Assembly (NCBI RefSeq): GCF_040546815.1
Contig: NZ_JBEPOO010000001.1
Span: forward strand, 434,001 to 498,000
Origin: Devosia sp. 2618
GTDB taxonomy: Bacteria; Pseudomonadota; Alphaproteobacteria; Rhizobiales; Devosiaceae
DNA length: 64,000 nucleotides
Reading direction: 5' to 3'
Part shown: positions 50,894 to 60,260 of the stretch, piece after piece
Layout of the letters: every line of letters starts with the position of its first letter
Position numbering within the stretch: position 1 is the stretch's first letter
Made by a program: the position numbers and the translations under genes
The notes under the pieces: generated by a model
What the model saw: only the letters and a program-made list of their open reading frames with translations
What the model was told of the DNA's origin: nothing
Database searches by the model: none

Positions 50894-51043
50894 ATGAAAA
50901 GCAGAATGGCGGTTCACCTTCGGGTGCCAGCTGCGCTTGACCAGTCGCCGATGTGGACCAGGGATTGCACGCAATCCCTGCTTTCGGTGCGCGGTTTGCA
51001 TGATGTTCAGGCTTCTCCCCTGACGACCATCCAAAGCTTCTGA
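50894..51043 (+). CDS. 49-codon leader ORF with strong ribosome site upstream of chvE
   Basis: ATG 50894 follows AGGAGG by 6 bases, a better ribosome site than that of many genes here. The 49-residue product (begins MKSRMAVHLR, ends TTIQSF) has no recognisable family or signal peptide. It contains a 20-base perfect palindrome AGGGATTGC-AC-GCAATCCCT (50960-50979). It ends 27 bases before chvE. It could be a regulatory leader whose translation controls a hairpin, or merely a chance ORF. Confidence 0.35.
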   Translation: MKSRMAVHLRVPAALDQSPMWTRDCTQSLLSVRGLHDVQASPLTTIQSF

Positions 51044-51070
51044 ACTCGAAAGACAAAAGGGAGTCGAGAC

Positions 51071-52147
51071 GTGAAGATTTTCAATACGCTTGCTACCGTG
51101 CTGGCCGTTGGCGTAATGGCGCTGACAGCTTCCACCGCGGTCCACGCCCAGGATAAGGGCGCGATCGGTATCGCGATGCCAACCCAGTCGTCGCTGCGCT
51201 GGATCTCGGATGGCAACGAGCTCAAGACGGCTCTCGAAGCCAAGGGTTACTCTGTCGACCTGCAGTTCGCTGAAGACGACATTCCAAACCAGCTCGCCCA
51301 GATTGAAAACATGGTCACCAAGGGCGTCAAGGCTCTCGTGATCGGCTCGATCGACGGCACGACGCTGTCGGCTGTGCTGCAGCAGGCTGCTGACGCCGGC
51401 ATCAAGGTTGTCGCTTATGACCGCCTGATCCGCGACACACCAAATGTTGACCTCTACACCACGTTCGACAACTTCCAGGTTGGCGTGCTGCAGGCCAGCT
51501 CCATCGTGAAGGGTCTCGAGGCACGCTTCCCCGACACCAAGCCATGGAACGTTGAACTGTTTGGCGGTTCGCCAGACGATAACAACGCGTTCTTCTTCTA
51601 TGATGGCGCAATGTCCGTCATCCAGCCGCTGATCGACTCGGGCGCTGTCGTCATCAAGTCCGGCCAGCAGGGCATGGATACCGTTGGTACGCTGCGTTGG
51701 GACGGTGCTGTTGCACAGGCCCGCATGGACAACATCCTGTCCGCCAACTACTCGGACGGCTCGCGCGTCGATGGCGTTCTGTCGCCATATGACGGCCTGT
51801 CGCGCGGCATCATCTCGTCGCTCCGCGGCGTCGGCTACGGCTCGGCTGATCTGCCATGGCCGATCATCTCGGGCCAGGATGCCGAAGCACCATCCGTCAA
51901 GGCAATCATTGCCGGCGAACAGTACTCGACCATCTACAAGGACACGCGCGAACTGGCCAAGACCACTGCCGACCTCGTCGACACGCTGGTTTCGGGCGGC
52001 ACGCCAGAAGGCCTCGACACCAAGACCTACGACAACGGTGTCAAGGTTGTGCCTTCGATCCTGCTGACTCCATACGAAGTCGACGCCACCAACTACCAGA
52101 AGCTGGTCATCGACTCCGGTTACCTCAAGGCTGAAGAAGTTCAGTAA
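51071..52147 (+). CDS. chvE: ChvE-like multiple-monosaccharide-binding protein, first copy
   Basis: A 358-residue periplasmic sugar-binding protein. The signal peptide spans ~25 residues ([20 protein letters not shown] before QDKG). The mature protein follows ChvE closely: [39 protein letters not shown] segment [66 protein letters not shown] and [14 protein letters not shown]. Agrobacterium ChvE binds galactose, glucose, arabinose, xylose and acidic sugars and also triggers virulence. The next gene is a close paralogue. Confidence 0.9.
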   Translation: MKIFNTLATVLAVGVMALTASTAVHAQDKGAIGIAMPTQSSLRWISDGNELKTALEAKGYSVDLQFAEDDIPNQLAQIENMVTKGVKALVIGSIDGTTLSAVLQQAADAGIKVVAYDRLIRDTPNVDLYTTFDNFQVGVLQASSIVKGLEARFPDTKPWNVELFGGSPDDNNAFFFYDGAMSVIQPLIDSGAVVIKSGQQGMDTVGTLRWDGAVAQARMDNILSANYSDGSRVDGVLSPYDGLSRGIISSLRGVGYGSADLPWPIISGQDAEAPSVKAIIAGEQYSTIYKDTRELAKTTADLVDTLVSGGTPEGLDTKTYDNGVKVVPSILLTPYEVDATNYQKLVIDSGYLKAEEVQ

Positions 52148-52165
52148 CTCATAGCTGAACAAACG

Positions 52166-52189
52166 GGCTCCGCGGAAACGCGGGGCCCT
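52166..52189 (+). terminator. hairpin after first chvE copy
   Basis: GGGCTCCGCG-GAAA-CGCGGGGCCC, a strong stem with GNRA-like loop and no T-run, 18 bases after the stop. Probably a stabiliser or partial terminator within the operon. Confidence 0.6.
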
Positions 52190-52307
52190 ACCACGACGGC
52201 GGACAGGGGGTCCGCGCAACTCAATCAACAAACAAGTGCGCGCACGGCAATTTACGCAAATTGCGGGGAGCCAATGGATGCCGCACAACAGTGAGAGTGG
52301 AAAATAA

Positions 52308-53381
52308 ATGAGCTTTTTGAAGACATTTGCCGCTGCTGCAGTCACCGGTGCGCTGGTGCTCGGTTCTGCCGGCCTCGCTTCTGCCCAGGACAAGGGCATC
52401 ATCGGCATCGCCATGCCAGAGCAGACCACGCTGCGTTGGAACTCTGATGGCGCCGAGCTGAAGTCGGCTCTCGAAGCCAAGGGCTATACCGTTGATCTGC
52501 AGTATGCAGGCGACGACATCCCGAACCAGCTTGCCCAGATCGAAAACATGGTCACCAAGGGCTCCAAGGCCCTGATCATCGCGGCTCTCGACGGCACGAC
52601 GCTGAGCGCGGCTCTCGAATCTGCCGGCGCTGCCGGGATCAAGGTCATCGCCTATGACCGCCTGATCCGCGACACACCAAATGTCGACTACTACACCACG
52701 TTCGACAACTTCCAGGTTGGCGTGCTGCAGGCAAACTCGATCCTCAAGGGTCTTGGCTATCCTGAAAAGACCGGCCCGTTCAACATCGAGCTGTTCGGCG
52801 GTTCGCCAGACGATAACAACGCATTCTTCTTCTATGACGGCGCCATGAGCGTGCTGCAGCCGCTGATCGACAAGGGTGACCTGGTCGTCAAGTCGGGCCA
52901 GCTGGGCATGGACAAGGTCGGTACGCTCCGTTGGGATGGTGCAACTGCACAGGCCCGCATGGACAACCTGCTCTCGGCCAACTACTCGGACGGCAGCCAC
53001 GTTGATGCCGTGCTGGCGCCAAACGATGGCGTGGCGCGCGGTATCCTGAGCTCGCTCAAGGGCATCGGCTACGGTTCGGGCGGTCTGGCTTACCCAATCA
53101 TCTCGGGCCAGGACGCTGAAATCCCATCGATCAAGGCGATCATTGCCGGCGAGCAGTACTCGACCGTCTACAAGGACACCCGTGAACTGGCCCGCGTGAC
53201 TGCCGATCTGGTTGACACCGTGCTGGCTGGCGGCACCCCAGAAGGTCTCGACAACAAGACCTACAACAACGGCATCAAGGTCGTTCCTTCGCTGCTGCTG
53301 ACTCCATACGAAGTCGATGCCAACAACTACAAGGAACTGGTTGTTGACTCGGGTTACATCTCTGCAGACGATCTGAAGTAA
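52308..53381 (+). CDS. chvE: ChvE-like multiple-monosaccharide-binding protein, second copy
   Basis: A 357-residue paralogue of the preceding gene, highly similar along its whole length ([73 protein letters not shown]). The signal peptide is ~24 residues ([17 protein letters not shown]). Differences from copy one lie mostly in surface and inter-lobe segments, so the ligand range may differ. ATG 52308 has a weak AAATA-rich site; the gene is preceded by a repeat-like stem. Tandem duplication within the operon is the simplest origin. Confidence 0.9.
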   Translation: MSFLKTFAAAAVTGALVLGSAGLASAQDKGIIGIAMPEQTTLRWNSDGAELKSALEAKGYTVDLQYAGDDIPNQLAQIENMVTKGSKALIIAALDGTTLSAALESAGAAGIKVIAYDRLIRDTPNVDYYTTFDNFQVGVLQANSILKGLGYPEKTGPFNIELFGGSPDDNNAFFFYDGAMSVLQPLIDKGDLVVKSGQLGMDKVGTLRWDGATAQARMDNLLSANYSDGSHVDAVLAPNDGVARGILSSLKGIGYGSGGLAYPIISGQDAEIPSIKAIIAGEQYSTVYKDTRELARVTADLVDTVLAGGTPEGLDNKTYNNGIKVVPSLLLTPYEVDANNYKELVVDSGYISADDLK

Positions 53382-53396
53382 TTTCTGATCGAGCAC

Positions 53397-53420
53397 GGGC
53401 CTCGCAGACATGCGGGGCCC
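53397..53420 (+). terminator. hairpin after second chvE copy
   Basis: GGGCCTCGCA-GACA-TGCGGGGCCC, nearly the same as the stem after the first copy, suggesting the 3' stem duplicated along with the gene. Confidence 0.6.
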
Positions 53421-53488
53421 ACGGCCATCCAGCCGGTTGATTTCACGGTACACTCGGCAGTGAAAGCGCCCATAAAGGCGAGTACAGC

Positions 53489-55021
53489 ATGACCAACACC
53501 ATTCTGGAGATGCGCGGCATCACCAAGACTTTCCCCGGTGTCAAAGCCCTTTCGGACGTGAACCTGACGGTTCGCGAGGCCGAAATTCACGCTATTGTGG
53601 GTGAGAACGGCGCCGGCAAATCCACCTTGATGAAAGTGTTGAGCGGGGTTTATCCCGCTGGCTCTTATGATGGGCAGATCATCTACAAGGGCGAAGAACA
53701 GCACTTCAAATCCATTCGCGACAGCGAGCACAAGGGCATCGTGATCATCCATCAGGAGCTGGCTCTGGTGCCGCTCCTGTCGATCGCGGAGAACATTTTT
53801 CTCGGCAACGAACAGGCCAAGGGTGGCGTGATCGACTGGGATGAAACCCGCGACGGCGCGCGCAAGCTGCTGGGCATGGTTGGCCTGACCGAAGACCCCG
53901 ATACGCTGGTGACCAACATTGGCGTCGGCAAGCAGCAGCTGGTGGAAATCGCCAAGGCGCTGAGCAAGTCGGTGCAGCTGCTCATTCTCGATGAGCCCAC
54001 GGCCAGCCTCTCCGAAAAGGACAGTGCGGCGCTGCTCGAACTGCTGATGGAATTCCGCAAGCAGGGCATTACCTCGATCCTGATCAGCCACAAGCTGAAC
54101 GAGATTTCCAAGGTAGCCGACCGCATCACGGTGATCCGTGACGGGCGCAGCATCGAGACGCTGAACAAGGAAGATATTTCCGAAGACCGCATCATCACGC
54201 TGATGGTGGGCCGGTCGCTGGACGATCGCTATCCACCCCGCACGCCAAAGATCGGCGAAGTGGTGTTTGAGGTGAAGAACTGGAACGTGTTCCACCCGCA
54301 GCACCGCGAACGGCAGGTGATCAACAACGTCAACATCAACATCCGTCAGGGTGAAGTGGTTGGCATTGCCGGGCTGATGGGGTCGGGGCGTACCGAGTTC
54401 GCGATGAGCGTGTTCGGCAAGTCCTATGGCCAGAAAATCAGCGGCGAAGTCTATGTGCACGGCAAAAAGGTCGACACGTCGAACGTGCGGCGCGCGGTGG
54501 ATCAGGGGCTGGCTTATGCCACCGAAGATCGCAAGACTTATGGTCTGAACCTGATCGACCACATCAAGCACAACACGACCATTGCCAACCTTGCCGGTAT
54601 TTCCAAGGTTGGGGTGATCGACGATCTGCACGAAATGGACGTCGCCAACGAGTATCGCAAGAAAACCAATATCCGCTCGTCGAGCGTCTATCAGGTGACG
54701 GGCAATCTCAGCGGCGGCAACCAGCAGAAGGTGGTGCTCAGCAAGTGGCTGTTCTCCAATCCGGACGTGCTGATCCTGGATGAACCGACGCGCGGTATCG
54801 ACGTTGGCGCCAAGTACGAAATCTACACCATCATCAATCAGCTCGCGGCTCAGGGCAAAGCAGTGCTCGTCATTTCCTCGGAAATGCCGGAACTGCTGGG
54901 CATCACCGACCGCGTTTACGTAATGAACGAAGGCCGCATCGTGGGCGAAATGCCGACCAGCGAAGCGAGCCAGGAAAAGATCATGCGCGCCATTGTTCGC
55001 GCTGAAGGGAAGGCATCATGA
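53489..55021 (+). CDS. gguA: sugar ABC transporter ATP-binding protein (two ATPase domains)
   Basis: A 510-residue tandem ATPase of the carbohydrate-uptake CUT2 class. The first domain has Walker [15 protein letters not shown], signature-like [14 protein letters not shown] and Walker [12 protein letters not shown]. The second has the degenerate P-loop [16 protein letters not shown], signature [15 protein letters not shown] and [13 protein letters not shown], as in MglA, XylG and GguA. It powers the ChvE-dependent importer. Its stop overlaps the gguB start by four bases (ATGA), so they are coupled. Confidence 0.94.
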   Translation: MTNTILEMRGITKTFPGVKALSDVNLTVREAEIHAIVGENGAGKSTLMKVLSGVYPAGSYDGQIIYKGEEQHFKSIRDSEHKGIVIIHQELALVPLLSIAENIFLGNEQAKGGVIDWDETRDGARKLLGMVGLTEDPDTLVTNIGVGKQQLVEIAKALSKSVQLLILDEPTASLSEKDSAALLELLMEFRKQGITSILISHKLNEISKVADRITVIRDGRSIETLNKEDISEDRIITLMVGRSLDDRYPPRTPKIGEVVFEVKNWNVFHPQHRERQVINNVNINIRQGEVVGIAGLMGSGRTEFAMSVFGKSYGQKISGEVYVHGKKVDTSNVRRAVDQGLAYATEDRKTYGLNLIDHIKHNTTIANLAGISKVGVIDDLHEMDVANEYRKKTNIRSSSVYQVTGNLSGGNQQKVVLSKWLFSNPDVLILDEPTRGIDVGAKYEIYTIINQLAAQGKAVLVISSEMPELLGITDRVYVMNEGRIVGEMPTSEASQEKIMRAIVRAEGKAS

Positions 55022-56295
55022 CCATAGAAACAGCCCCGTCGGGCACGACTGCCGGCGAGCCGGTCAAGGTCCAGGAACTCAGTGTCTGGGGCGCGCTCAA
55101 GGCCAATATGCGGGACTATGGCCTGCTGCTGGCGCTGATCCTGATCATGCTGTTTTTCCAGTATTTTACAGCCGGCGTGCTGTTCAAGCCGGTGAACCTG
55201 ACCAATATCATCCTGCAGAACAGCTACATCATCGTGATGGCGCTGGGCATGCTGCTGGTGATTGTCGCCGGCCATATCGATCTGTCCGTCGGCTCGGTCT
55301 CCGGGTTCGTCGGCGCTCTGGCCGCCATGTTGATGGTGGGCTGGCGCTTCCCGCCCGAGCTGGCGTTCCTCGCCAACCCGTTTGTCGCCGGTGCGATCTG
55401 CATCGTGGTCGGCGCCATTATCGGGGCGGCACAGGGATACCTGATCGCCTATCACAAGATCCCGTCCTTCATCGTGACGCTGGCCGGCATGCTGATCTTC
55501 AAGGGTCTGTCGCTGGCCATTCTCGCCGGTAAGTCGGTTGGTCCATTCCCGGCTGAATTCCAGCTGCTGTCGGCAGGCTTTATCCCCGACGTGATCGGGC
55601 CGACGACGCTGGTTGCGGCCAGCGATGGCGTACAGCCAATCGTGCTGCACACTACGACCATGGTCATCGCCATCGTCGCGATTGTCGCCATGGTGTTCAT
55701 GTCGATCCGTGGTCGCGCCCGCCGCAAGGCACGCGGTTACGAGAGCGAGCCGTTTGGCCTGTTCGTCGCCAAGAACGTGGTGATCGCGGCACTCGTGCTG
55801 TTCTTCTGCTACATGCTGGCATCCTATCGCGGCCTGCCAAACGTGCTGGTCGTGATGGGCATCCTGATCGCGCTCTTTGTGTTCATCACCAAGCGCATGA
55901 CCTTTGGTCGCCGCATCTATGCTCTGGGCGGTAACCTCAAGGCGGCAGCGCTGTCGGGGATCAAGACAGAACGCATGACGTTTTACGTCTTCGCCATCAT
56001 GGGCGCGCTGGCCGCTTTGGCCGGCATGATCTATGCGGCTCGCCTCAACTCGGCGACGCCAAAGGCTGGTCAGGGTCTCGAACTCGACGTGATCGCGGCC
56101 GTGTTCATCGGCGGTGCCTCGGCACTGGGCGGCGTGGGCGCGGTGGCGGGTGCCGTGATCGGCGCGTTCATCATGGGTGTGATGAACAACGGCATGTCGA
56201 TCATGGGCGTCAACATCGATTGGCAGCAGATGATCAAGGGCGTGGTGCTGCTGGCAGCTGTGTTCTTCGATCTCTACAACAAGAACCGCGGATAA
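55018..56295 (+). CDS. gguB: sugar ABC transporter permease (GguB type)
   Basis: A 425-residue permease, longer than RbsC-like ones, with about ten helices and the CUT2 motif [15 protein letters not shown] and late [18 protein letters not shown]. The basic loop [15 protein letters not shown] is on the cytoplasmic side. It completes the ChvE-GguA-GguB importer. A terminator follows 22 bases after its stop. Confidence 0.93.
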   Translation: MTIETAPSGTTAGEPVKVQELSVWGALKANMRDYGLLLALILIMLFFQYFTAGVLFKPVNLTNIILQNSYIIVMALGMLLVIVAGHIDLSVGSVSGFVGALAAMLMVGWRFPPELAFLANPFVAGAICIVVGAIIGAAQGYLIAYHKIPSFIVTLAGMLIFKGLSLAILAGKSVGPFPAEFQLLSAGFIPDVIGPTTLVAASDGVQPIVLHTTTMVIAIVAIVAMVFMSIRGRARRKARGYESEPFGLFVAKNVVIAALVLFFCYMLASYRGLPNVLVVMGILIALFVFITKRMTFGRRIYALGGNLKAAALSGIKTERMTFYVFAIMGALAALAGMIYAARLNSATPKAGQGLELDVIAAVFIGGASALGGVGAVAGAVIGAFIMGVMNNGMSIMGVNIDWQQMIKGVVLLAAVFFDLYNKNRG

Positions 56296-56316
56296 TTTTC
56301 GCCGGTTTGAATGACA

Positions 56317-56347
56317 AAGCCGCCGGGGTGACCCGGCGGCTTTTTTG
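56317..56347 (+). terminator. Rho-independent terminator of the chvE-gguAB operon
   Basis: AAGCCGCCGGG-GTGA-CCCGGCGGCTT followed by a run of six Ts, 22 bases after gguB. Confidence 0.9.
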
Positions 56348-56399
56348 TTTTGGGGCGGTGACATTCGACAGTCGCCGGGCGCGCGGATAGGCTGTCGGG

Positions 56400-57134
56400 A
56401 TGGAACACAAAGACATCTGGGATACCAAGGCCGCCGAAAGCTATGACACGCCGGGCACCGGCATGTTTGCGCCGGAGGTGCTGGGACCGATGGTGGATCG
56501 GCTGGCGGAACTGGCCGGGTCGGGGCGGGCACTCGAACTTGCCATTGGCACGGGCCGGGTCGCGGTGCCGCTGAGCGAGCGCGGCGTGCCGGTGGCGGGG
56601 GTCGAGATTGCGCCGCCGATGGTCGTGCAATTGCGGACACGGGCGGACGAAGCGACGATCCCGGTGGTTATCGGCGATATGACCAGTGCGCGTGTTGCGG
56701 GCGAATTCTCGCTGGTGTTTCTGGTGTTCAACGGCATTTCCAATGTGCTGACGCAGGGCGAGCAGATTGACTGTTTCCGCAATGCGGCGCGGCATCTGAC
56801 ACCGGGCGGGCGATTTGTCGTGGAACTTTGGGTGCCGGAACTGCCCAAGGTTTTGCCGGCGCCGCAGGCCATGGTGGGGCGCATGGAGAACGGGTACATG
56901 ATGGTCGATACGTTCGATGTGGTCGCCCAGCATGTCACATCGCATCACTTCCGGTTTGGCGATGGCGAGGCGGCGACGCTGTTCCGTTCGCCGCACCGCT
57001 ATGTCTGGCCATCCGAACTGGACTTGATGGGGCAGTTGGCCGGGTTTGACCTGGAAAGCCGACACGCGGACTGGAGTGGGGCGACGTTTACCGCTGCGTC
57101 GACCTCGCATGTCTCGGTCTATCGGCTGAAGTAG
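56400..57134 (+). CDS. class I SAM-dependent methyltransferase
   Basis: A 244-residue cytoplasmic protein with a Rossmann methyltransferase core: motif I ALELAIGTGRVAVPLSERG (~44-62), acidic VEIAPPM after strand 2, and a VFNGISN segment at motif IV. The C-terminal third (~150-244) is a beta-rich cap including HHFRFGDGEAATLFRSPHRY. The target is unknown. It stands alone between the sugar operon terminator and a convergent regulator gene. Confidence 0.8.
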   Translation: MEHKDIWDTKAAESYDTPGTGMFAPEVLGPMVDRLAELAGSGRALELAIGTGRVAVPLSERGVPVAGVEIAPPMVVQLRTRADEATIPVVIGDMTSARVAGEFSLVFLVFNGISNVLTQGEQIDCFRNAARHLTPGGRFVVELWVPELPKVLPAPQAMVGRMENGYMMVDTFDVVAQHVTSHHFRFGDGEAATLFRSPHRYVWPSELDLMGQLAGFDLESRHADWSGATFTAASTSHVSVYRLK

Positions 57135-57143
57135 CGACGGGGC

Positions 57144-57833
57144 TCAGGACTGGGTGCAGTCGTTTTCCATCAGGGCGTCGAGCATGGCGCCGTTGCCGGT
57201 GTCGAAGCGCTGACCGGTGGCCCAGGGGCTTGTGATGCGGTCGGTGCGGAAGAAGCGGTAGGCGGAGCGCAGTTCGCACCAGCTGCCCAACAAGGTGACG
57301 TTGGAGAAAAACAGCAAAGCCAGCGGCCAGACGACGCGCTCGGTGACCGCGCCGGAGGTGTTGGCATAGCCGATGGCGAGTTTTGTGCGTTCGCGCACGG
57401 CGCGGCGGAGCACCGGCATATGTTGGCCGAAGGCGGCTTCGTCGTCCGTGCGAGATGGCACGAGGAGAGCCGAGCGTTCCATCACCGTGGCCAGCGGCGG
57501 CGGCAGGACGGCGGCGACCTTGGCAAGAACATCGTCGGCGGCCCGGGCGAGACCGGCATCGCCCCGGTCGCGGGCCAGGCGGGCGCCGAGCACGATGGCT
57601 TCGACTTCTTCGACGGTAAACATCAGCGGCGGCAGATCGTAGCCGGGGCGCAGGACATAGCCCACCCCGGCCTCGCCTTCGATGGGAACGAGGCCGGCCT
57701 GCAGGTCGAGCATGTCGCGATAGATGGTGCGGCGCGACACTTCGAGTTCATCGGCCAGCGCCTGTGCGGTGACCGGGCCGCGATGGCGGCGCAGCGCCTG
57801 AACGATTTGCAGGAGGCGGTCGGCCCGACGCAT
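57144..57833 (-). CDS. YafY-type (HTH_11/WYL) transcription regulator
   Basis: A 229-residue regulator: N-terminal winged helix HTH_11 (RRHRGPVTAQALADELEVSR then RTIYRDM, ~15-48) and a WYL-like effector domain (~130-220) with truncated WYL signature ERVVWPLALLFFSNVTLLGSWCELR. YafY-type WYL proteins often regulate adjacent divergent genes; here the divergent gene is the RidA-like 57928. No partner ligand is evident. It is convergent with the methyltransferase gene. Confidence 0.85.
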   Translation of the reverse strand: MRRADRLLQIVQALRRHRGPVTAQALADELEVSRRTIYRDMLDLQAGLVPIEGEAGVGYVLRPGYDLPPLMFTVEEVEAIVLGARLARDRGDAGLARAADDVLAKVAAVLPPPLATVMERSALLVPSRTDDEAAFGQHMPVLRRAVRERTKLAIGYANTSGAVTERVVWPLALLFFSNVTLLGSWCELRSAYRFFRTDRITSPWATGQRFDTGNGAMLDALMENDCTQS

Positions 57834-57927
57834 CGCTTTTTCTCCCTATCGCCAAACGCTGCTGACACCATGGTGGCCACAGCATCTTGCTAGCCTCAGA
57901 GCATAAAGCAGCGACAGGAAAAAGCTC

Positions 57928-58395
57928 ATGTCACGTGCATTGAGGCATCTTATCAAAGGACTGATCATCATGACCATCGCAAGCAGCGCAGCATCGGCCA
58001 ATGAGCTAAACATCAATCCGCCGGGGCTGTTTGACCCGACCGCGTTTGGCTATAGCCAGGTGGTGATCGCACCGGGCGGCAGCCGGATTGCCTATATTTC
58101 GGGGCAGGGCGGAGCGGGCAGCGATCGGGTGCTATCGCCCGACTTTGCGACACAGGTGGCGCAGGCCTATGCCAATCTGGGAGTGGCGCTCGATGGGGTC
58201 GGGGCGAAGCCCAACCAGGTGATCAAGCTGACGGTCTATGTGGTGGATCATGATCCATCCAAGCTGGGCGTGCTTACCGAACAGGTGGTCAAAATGTTTG
58301 GCGCGGCGCTGCCGGCGCAGACGCTGGTGCCGGTGCCGCGACTGGCGCTGGACGGGATGTTGTTTGAAGTCGACGCCGTGGTCGTCGTCGAATAA
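57928..58395 (+). CDS. RidA/YjgF-family protein with N-terminal signal-like segment
   Basis: A 155-residue protein whose residues ~35-155 form a RidA-like domain (GYSQVVIAPGGSRIAYISGQ then PDFATQVAQAYANLGVALDG and FEVDAVVVVE). RidA deaminates reactive enamines/imines, through an Arg in the RV(R)V(E) region; that exact Arg is not obvious here, so activity is uncertain. It begins with a possible signal peptide (MSRALRHLIKGLIIMTIASS), unusual for RidA. AGGAAA precedes ATG 57928. An internal ATG at 57970 is a possible start, giving a cytosolic version. Confidence 0.75.
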   Translation: MSRALRHLIKGLIIMTIASSAASANELNINPPGLFDPTAFGYSQVVIAPGGSRIAYISGQGGAGSDRVLSPDFATQVAQAYANLGVALDGVGAKPNQVIKLTVYVVDHDPSKLGVLTEQVVKMFGAALPAQTLVPVPRLALDGMLFEVDAVVVVE

Positions 58396-58405
58396 TCGAT
58401 AGCGC

Positions 58406-58440
58406 AAAGCCGTCGGGGTGACCGGCGGCTTTGGTGTTTT
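58406..58440 (+). terminator. terminator after the RidA-like gene
   Basis: AAAGCCGTCGGGGTGACCGGC-type stem (AAAGCCGTCGG facing CCGGCGGCTTT with wobble) followed by GGTGTTTT, ten bases after the stop. The stem is nearly identical to the terminator after gguB, so it may be a dispersed repeat. Confidence 0.7.
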
Positions 58441-58448
58441 GTGAGATA

Positions 58449-59324
58449 CTACTTTGCAGCTGCATCGGCAGGGAATGGCTGCGGGAAAGGCTGGTTGGTG
58501 TCGGCGGATTTGCTGACACCAGCCCAGGTTTCCAGCTCGGCGAGTTGGCCGTTGGAATAGGCGCGCGACATATCGACGGCGTTGACGCCCAGCAGCAGGT
58601 GCGATGGCAGAGTATCGCGCTTGACGACATTGACGATGATTTCGGCGCCACGCGCCGGATCGCCGGCAGCGACGACGTTGCTGGAGCTAAAGAGTTTGAC
58701 GAGAGCGCCGACAGTGTCCTCGTAGCCGGGGGTGACGGGTTCGATCTTCATCGAGGAGCCGGCCCAGTCGGTGGCAAAGCCGCTTGGCTCGATGACCAGA
58801 ACCTTGATACCGAAAGGCGCGGTTTCGACCGCTAGAACGCGGCTGAAACCATCGACCGCGAATTTGGCAGCCTGATAGGCGCCAATGCCCGGATTGCCGC
58901 CGACGCGGCCACCGACCGAGGAAAACTGAACGATGGTGCCGTGGCCCTGCTTGCGCATGGCGGTGACGGCGGCCCTGGAGACGTTGTAGACGCCCCAGAA
59001 ATTGGTTTCGAACTGCGCGCGGAAATCAGCTTCGGGGCCGGTTTCAATCGGGAAGACGTTGGCGTAGCCGGCATTGTTGACGACGACATCAACGCGGCCG
59101 AAGCGCGTGACGGCGGCCTCAATGGCGTGCTGCGCGGCGGCGGCATCGGTGACGTCGAGCGCGACGGGCAGGATGCGGTCGCCATATTGCTCAACCAGGT
59201 CGGCGAGTTGTTCGGGCCGCCGCGCGGTGGCGACCACGAAATCGCCCGCCGCAAGGGCGGAGCGAACGAGTTCACGGCCGAAACCGCGAGAAGAACCAGT
59301 GATAAACCAAACCTGCTGTGCCAT
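58449..59324 (-). CDS. short-chain dehydrogenase/reductase
   Basis: A 291-residue classical SDR: cofactor motif ITGSSRGFGRELV (~8-20), NNAGYAN, the catalytic Ser (FSSVGG), and YQAAKFA (Tyr/Lys). The R after the TGSSRG and ARRPEQ at the end of strand 2 favour NADP(H). The substrate is unknown. ATG 59324 is the most likely start; an in-frame TTG at 59339 is upstream. The gene diverges from a TetR regulator with an 83-base gap containing an operator-like dyad, so TetR probably controls it. Confidence 0.88.
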   Translation of the reverse strand: MAQQVWFITGSSRGFGRELVRSALAAGDFVVATARRPEQLADLVEQYGDRILPVALDVTDAAAAQHAIEAAVTRFGRVDVVVNNAGYANVFPIETGPEADFRAQFETNFWGVYNVSRAAVTAMRKQGHGTIVQFSSVGGRVGGNPGIGAYQAAKFAVDGFSRVLAVETAPFGIKVLVIEPSGFATDWAGSSMKIEPVTPGYEDTVGALVKLFSSSNVVAAGDPARGAEIIVNVVKRDTLPSHLLLGVNAVDMSRAYSNGQLAELETWAGVSKSADTNQPFPQPFPADAAAK

Positions 59325-59341
59325 CTTTGCCAAGTCCAATG

Positions 59342-59361
59342 CGTTAAGATATCAATTAACG
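59342..59361. promoter_or_regulatory. TetR-type operator candidate
   Basis: CGTTAA-N8-TTAACG (59342-59347 and 59356-59361), a perfect dyad in the 83-base gap between the divergent SDR and TetR genes. Confidence 0.5.
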
Positions 59362-59407
59362 ATACGGCGTTTTATTAATACCGCAACACTGTTTTGTAAA
59401 GTCGATA

Positions 59408-60091
59408 ATGCCTCCATCCGAATTCCAGCGTGCGCGCAGCGCCGAAGCCAAGCAGGTGCGCGAAGACGCGATCCTTGACGCGGCGCGGGCGCTTGGCGCC
59501 GAACGCGGCGTGCGCACCATCACGCTCACCGATGTGGCCGAGGCGGTGGGCATGCATAAATCGGCGCTGTTGCGCTATTTCGAAACGCGCGAGCAGATTT
59601 TCCTGATGCTGACGGCAGAGGGCTGGCGGGACTGGTCGGTGCGGCTGCAGCAGGGCCTGGCCGCGTTGGAGCGGCCCAGTGTCGAGCAGGTTGCGGCGCT
59701 GCTGGCCGAGACGCTGCTGGAGCGGCCGCTTTTTTGCGATCTGCTGGCGCAGGCGCCGCTTAATCTGGAACGCAATGTGTCGATCGAGGCTGTGCGGGCG
59801 TTCAAGACGATTGCGCTGGGCGAGGTGCATGCCATCGGGGACGCGTTGGCGGCTGCGCTGGGCCTGACCGAGCGGCAGGGGCTCGATACGGTGGCGACGG
59901 CAACCTCGATGGCGGGGGCGCTGTGGCAGATGGCAACGCCGGGTCCGGACGTGCAGGCGCTGTTTCGCCGCGAGCCGCAATTTGCCCATGCGCTGGTCGA
60001 GGTGACCCCGCAACTGTCGAGGATCCTCGTCGCGATGCTGACCGGGTTTCGGGCGGGCAATGGGCTTGACGGCAAAACGGGCCAGGCTTAA
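59408..60091 (+). CDS. TetR/AcrR-family regulator
   Basis: A 227-residue regulator: TetR DNA-binding helix-turn-helix (ILDAARALGAERGVRTITLT then VAEAVGMHKSALLRYFETRE, ~20-65), then a helical ligand-binding domain (~75-220). It diverges from the SDR gene and a short palindrome lies between them, so autorepression and SDR control are likely. The ligand is unknown. Confidence 0.88.
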   Translation: MPPSEFQRARSAEAKQVREDAILDAARALGAERGVRTITLTDVAEAVGMHKSALLRYFETREQIFLMLTAEGWRDWSVRLQQGLAALERPSVEQVAALLAETLLERPLFCDLLAQAPLNLERNVSIEAVRAFKTIALGEVHAIGDALAAALGLTERQGLDTVATATSMAGALWQMATPGPDVQALFRREPQFAHALVEVTPQLSRILVAMLTGFRAGNGLDGKTGQA

Positions 60092-60260
60092 GGAGCGTAT
60101 CCGGTTTACAGGGAACCGGCCGCTCGCATGGCGTTTTCGCCCGTGGTGAAGTCCCTGTCCTGAGATTGAGCTTATCGCCATTTCCCCCCGGGGCAGTTGG
60201 AGCGATGGCAGTGCGAGCGCCCATCATCATCTTCCGACGTGCCCGCAATGGGAGACTTTG

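Noticed and set aside
50825..52480. A 551-codon minus-strand frame across the chvE genes
   Set aside because: A similar frame recurs antisense to the second chvE copy, as expected from the paralogous sequence; no coding signals of its own.
54916..56640. A 574-codon minus-strand frame opposite gguB
   Set aside because: Antisense shadow with low-complexity His/Asp/Arg-rich translation.
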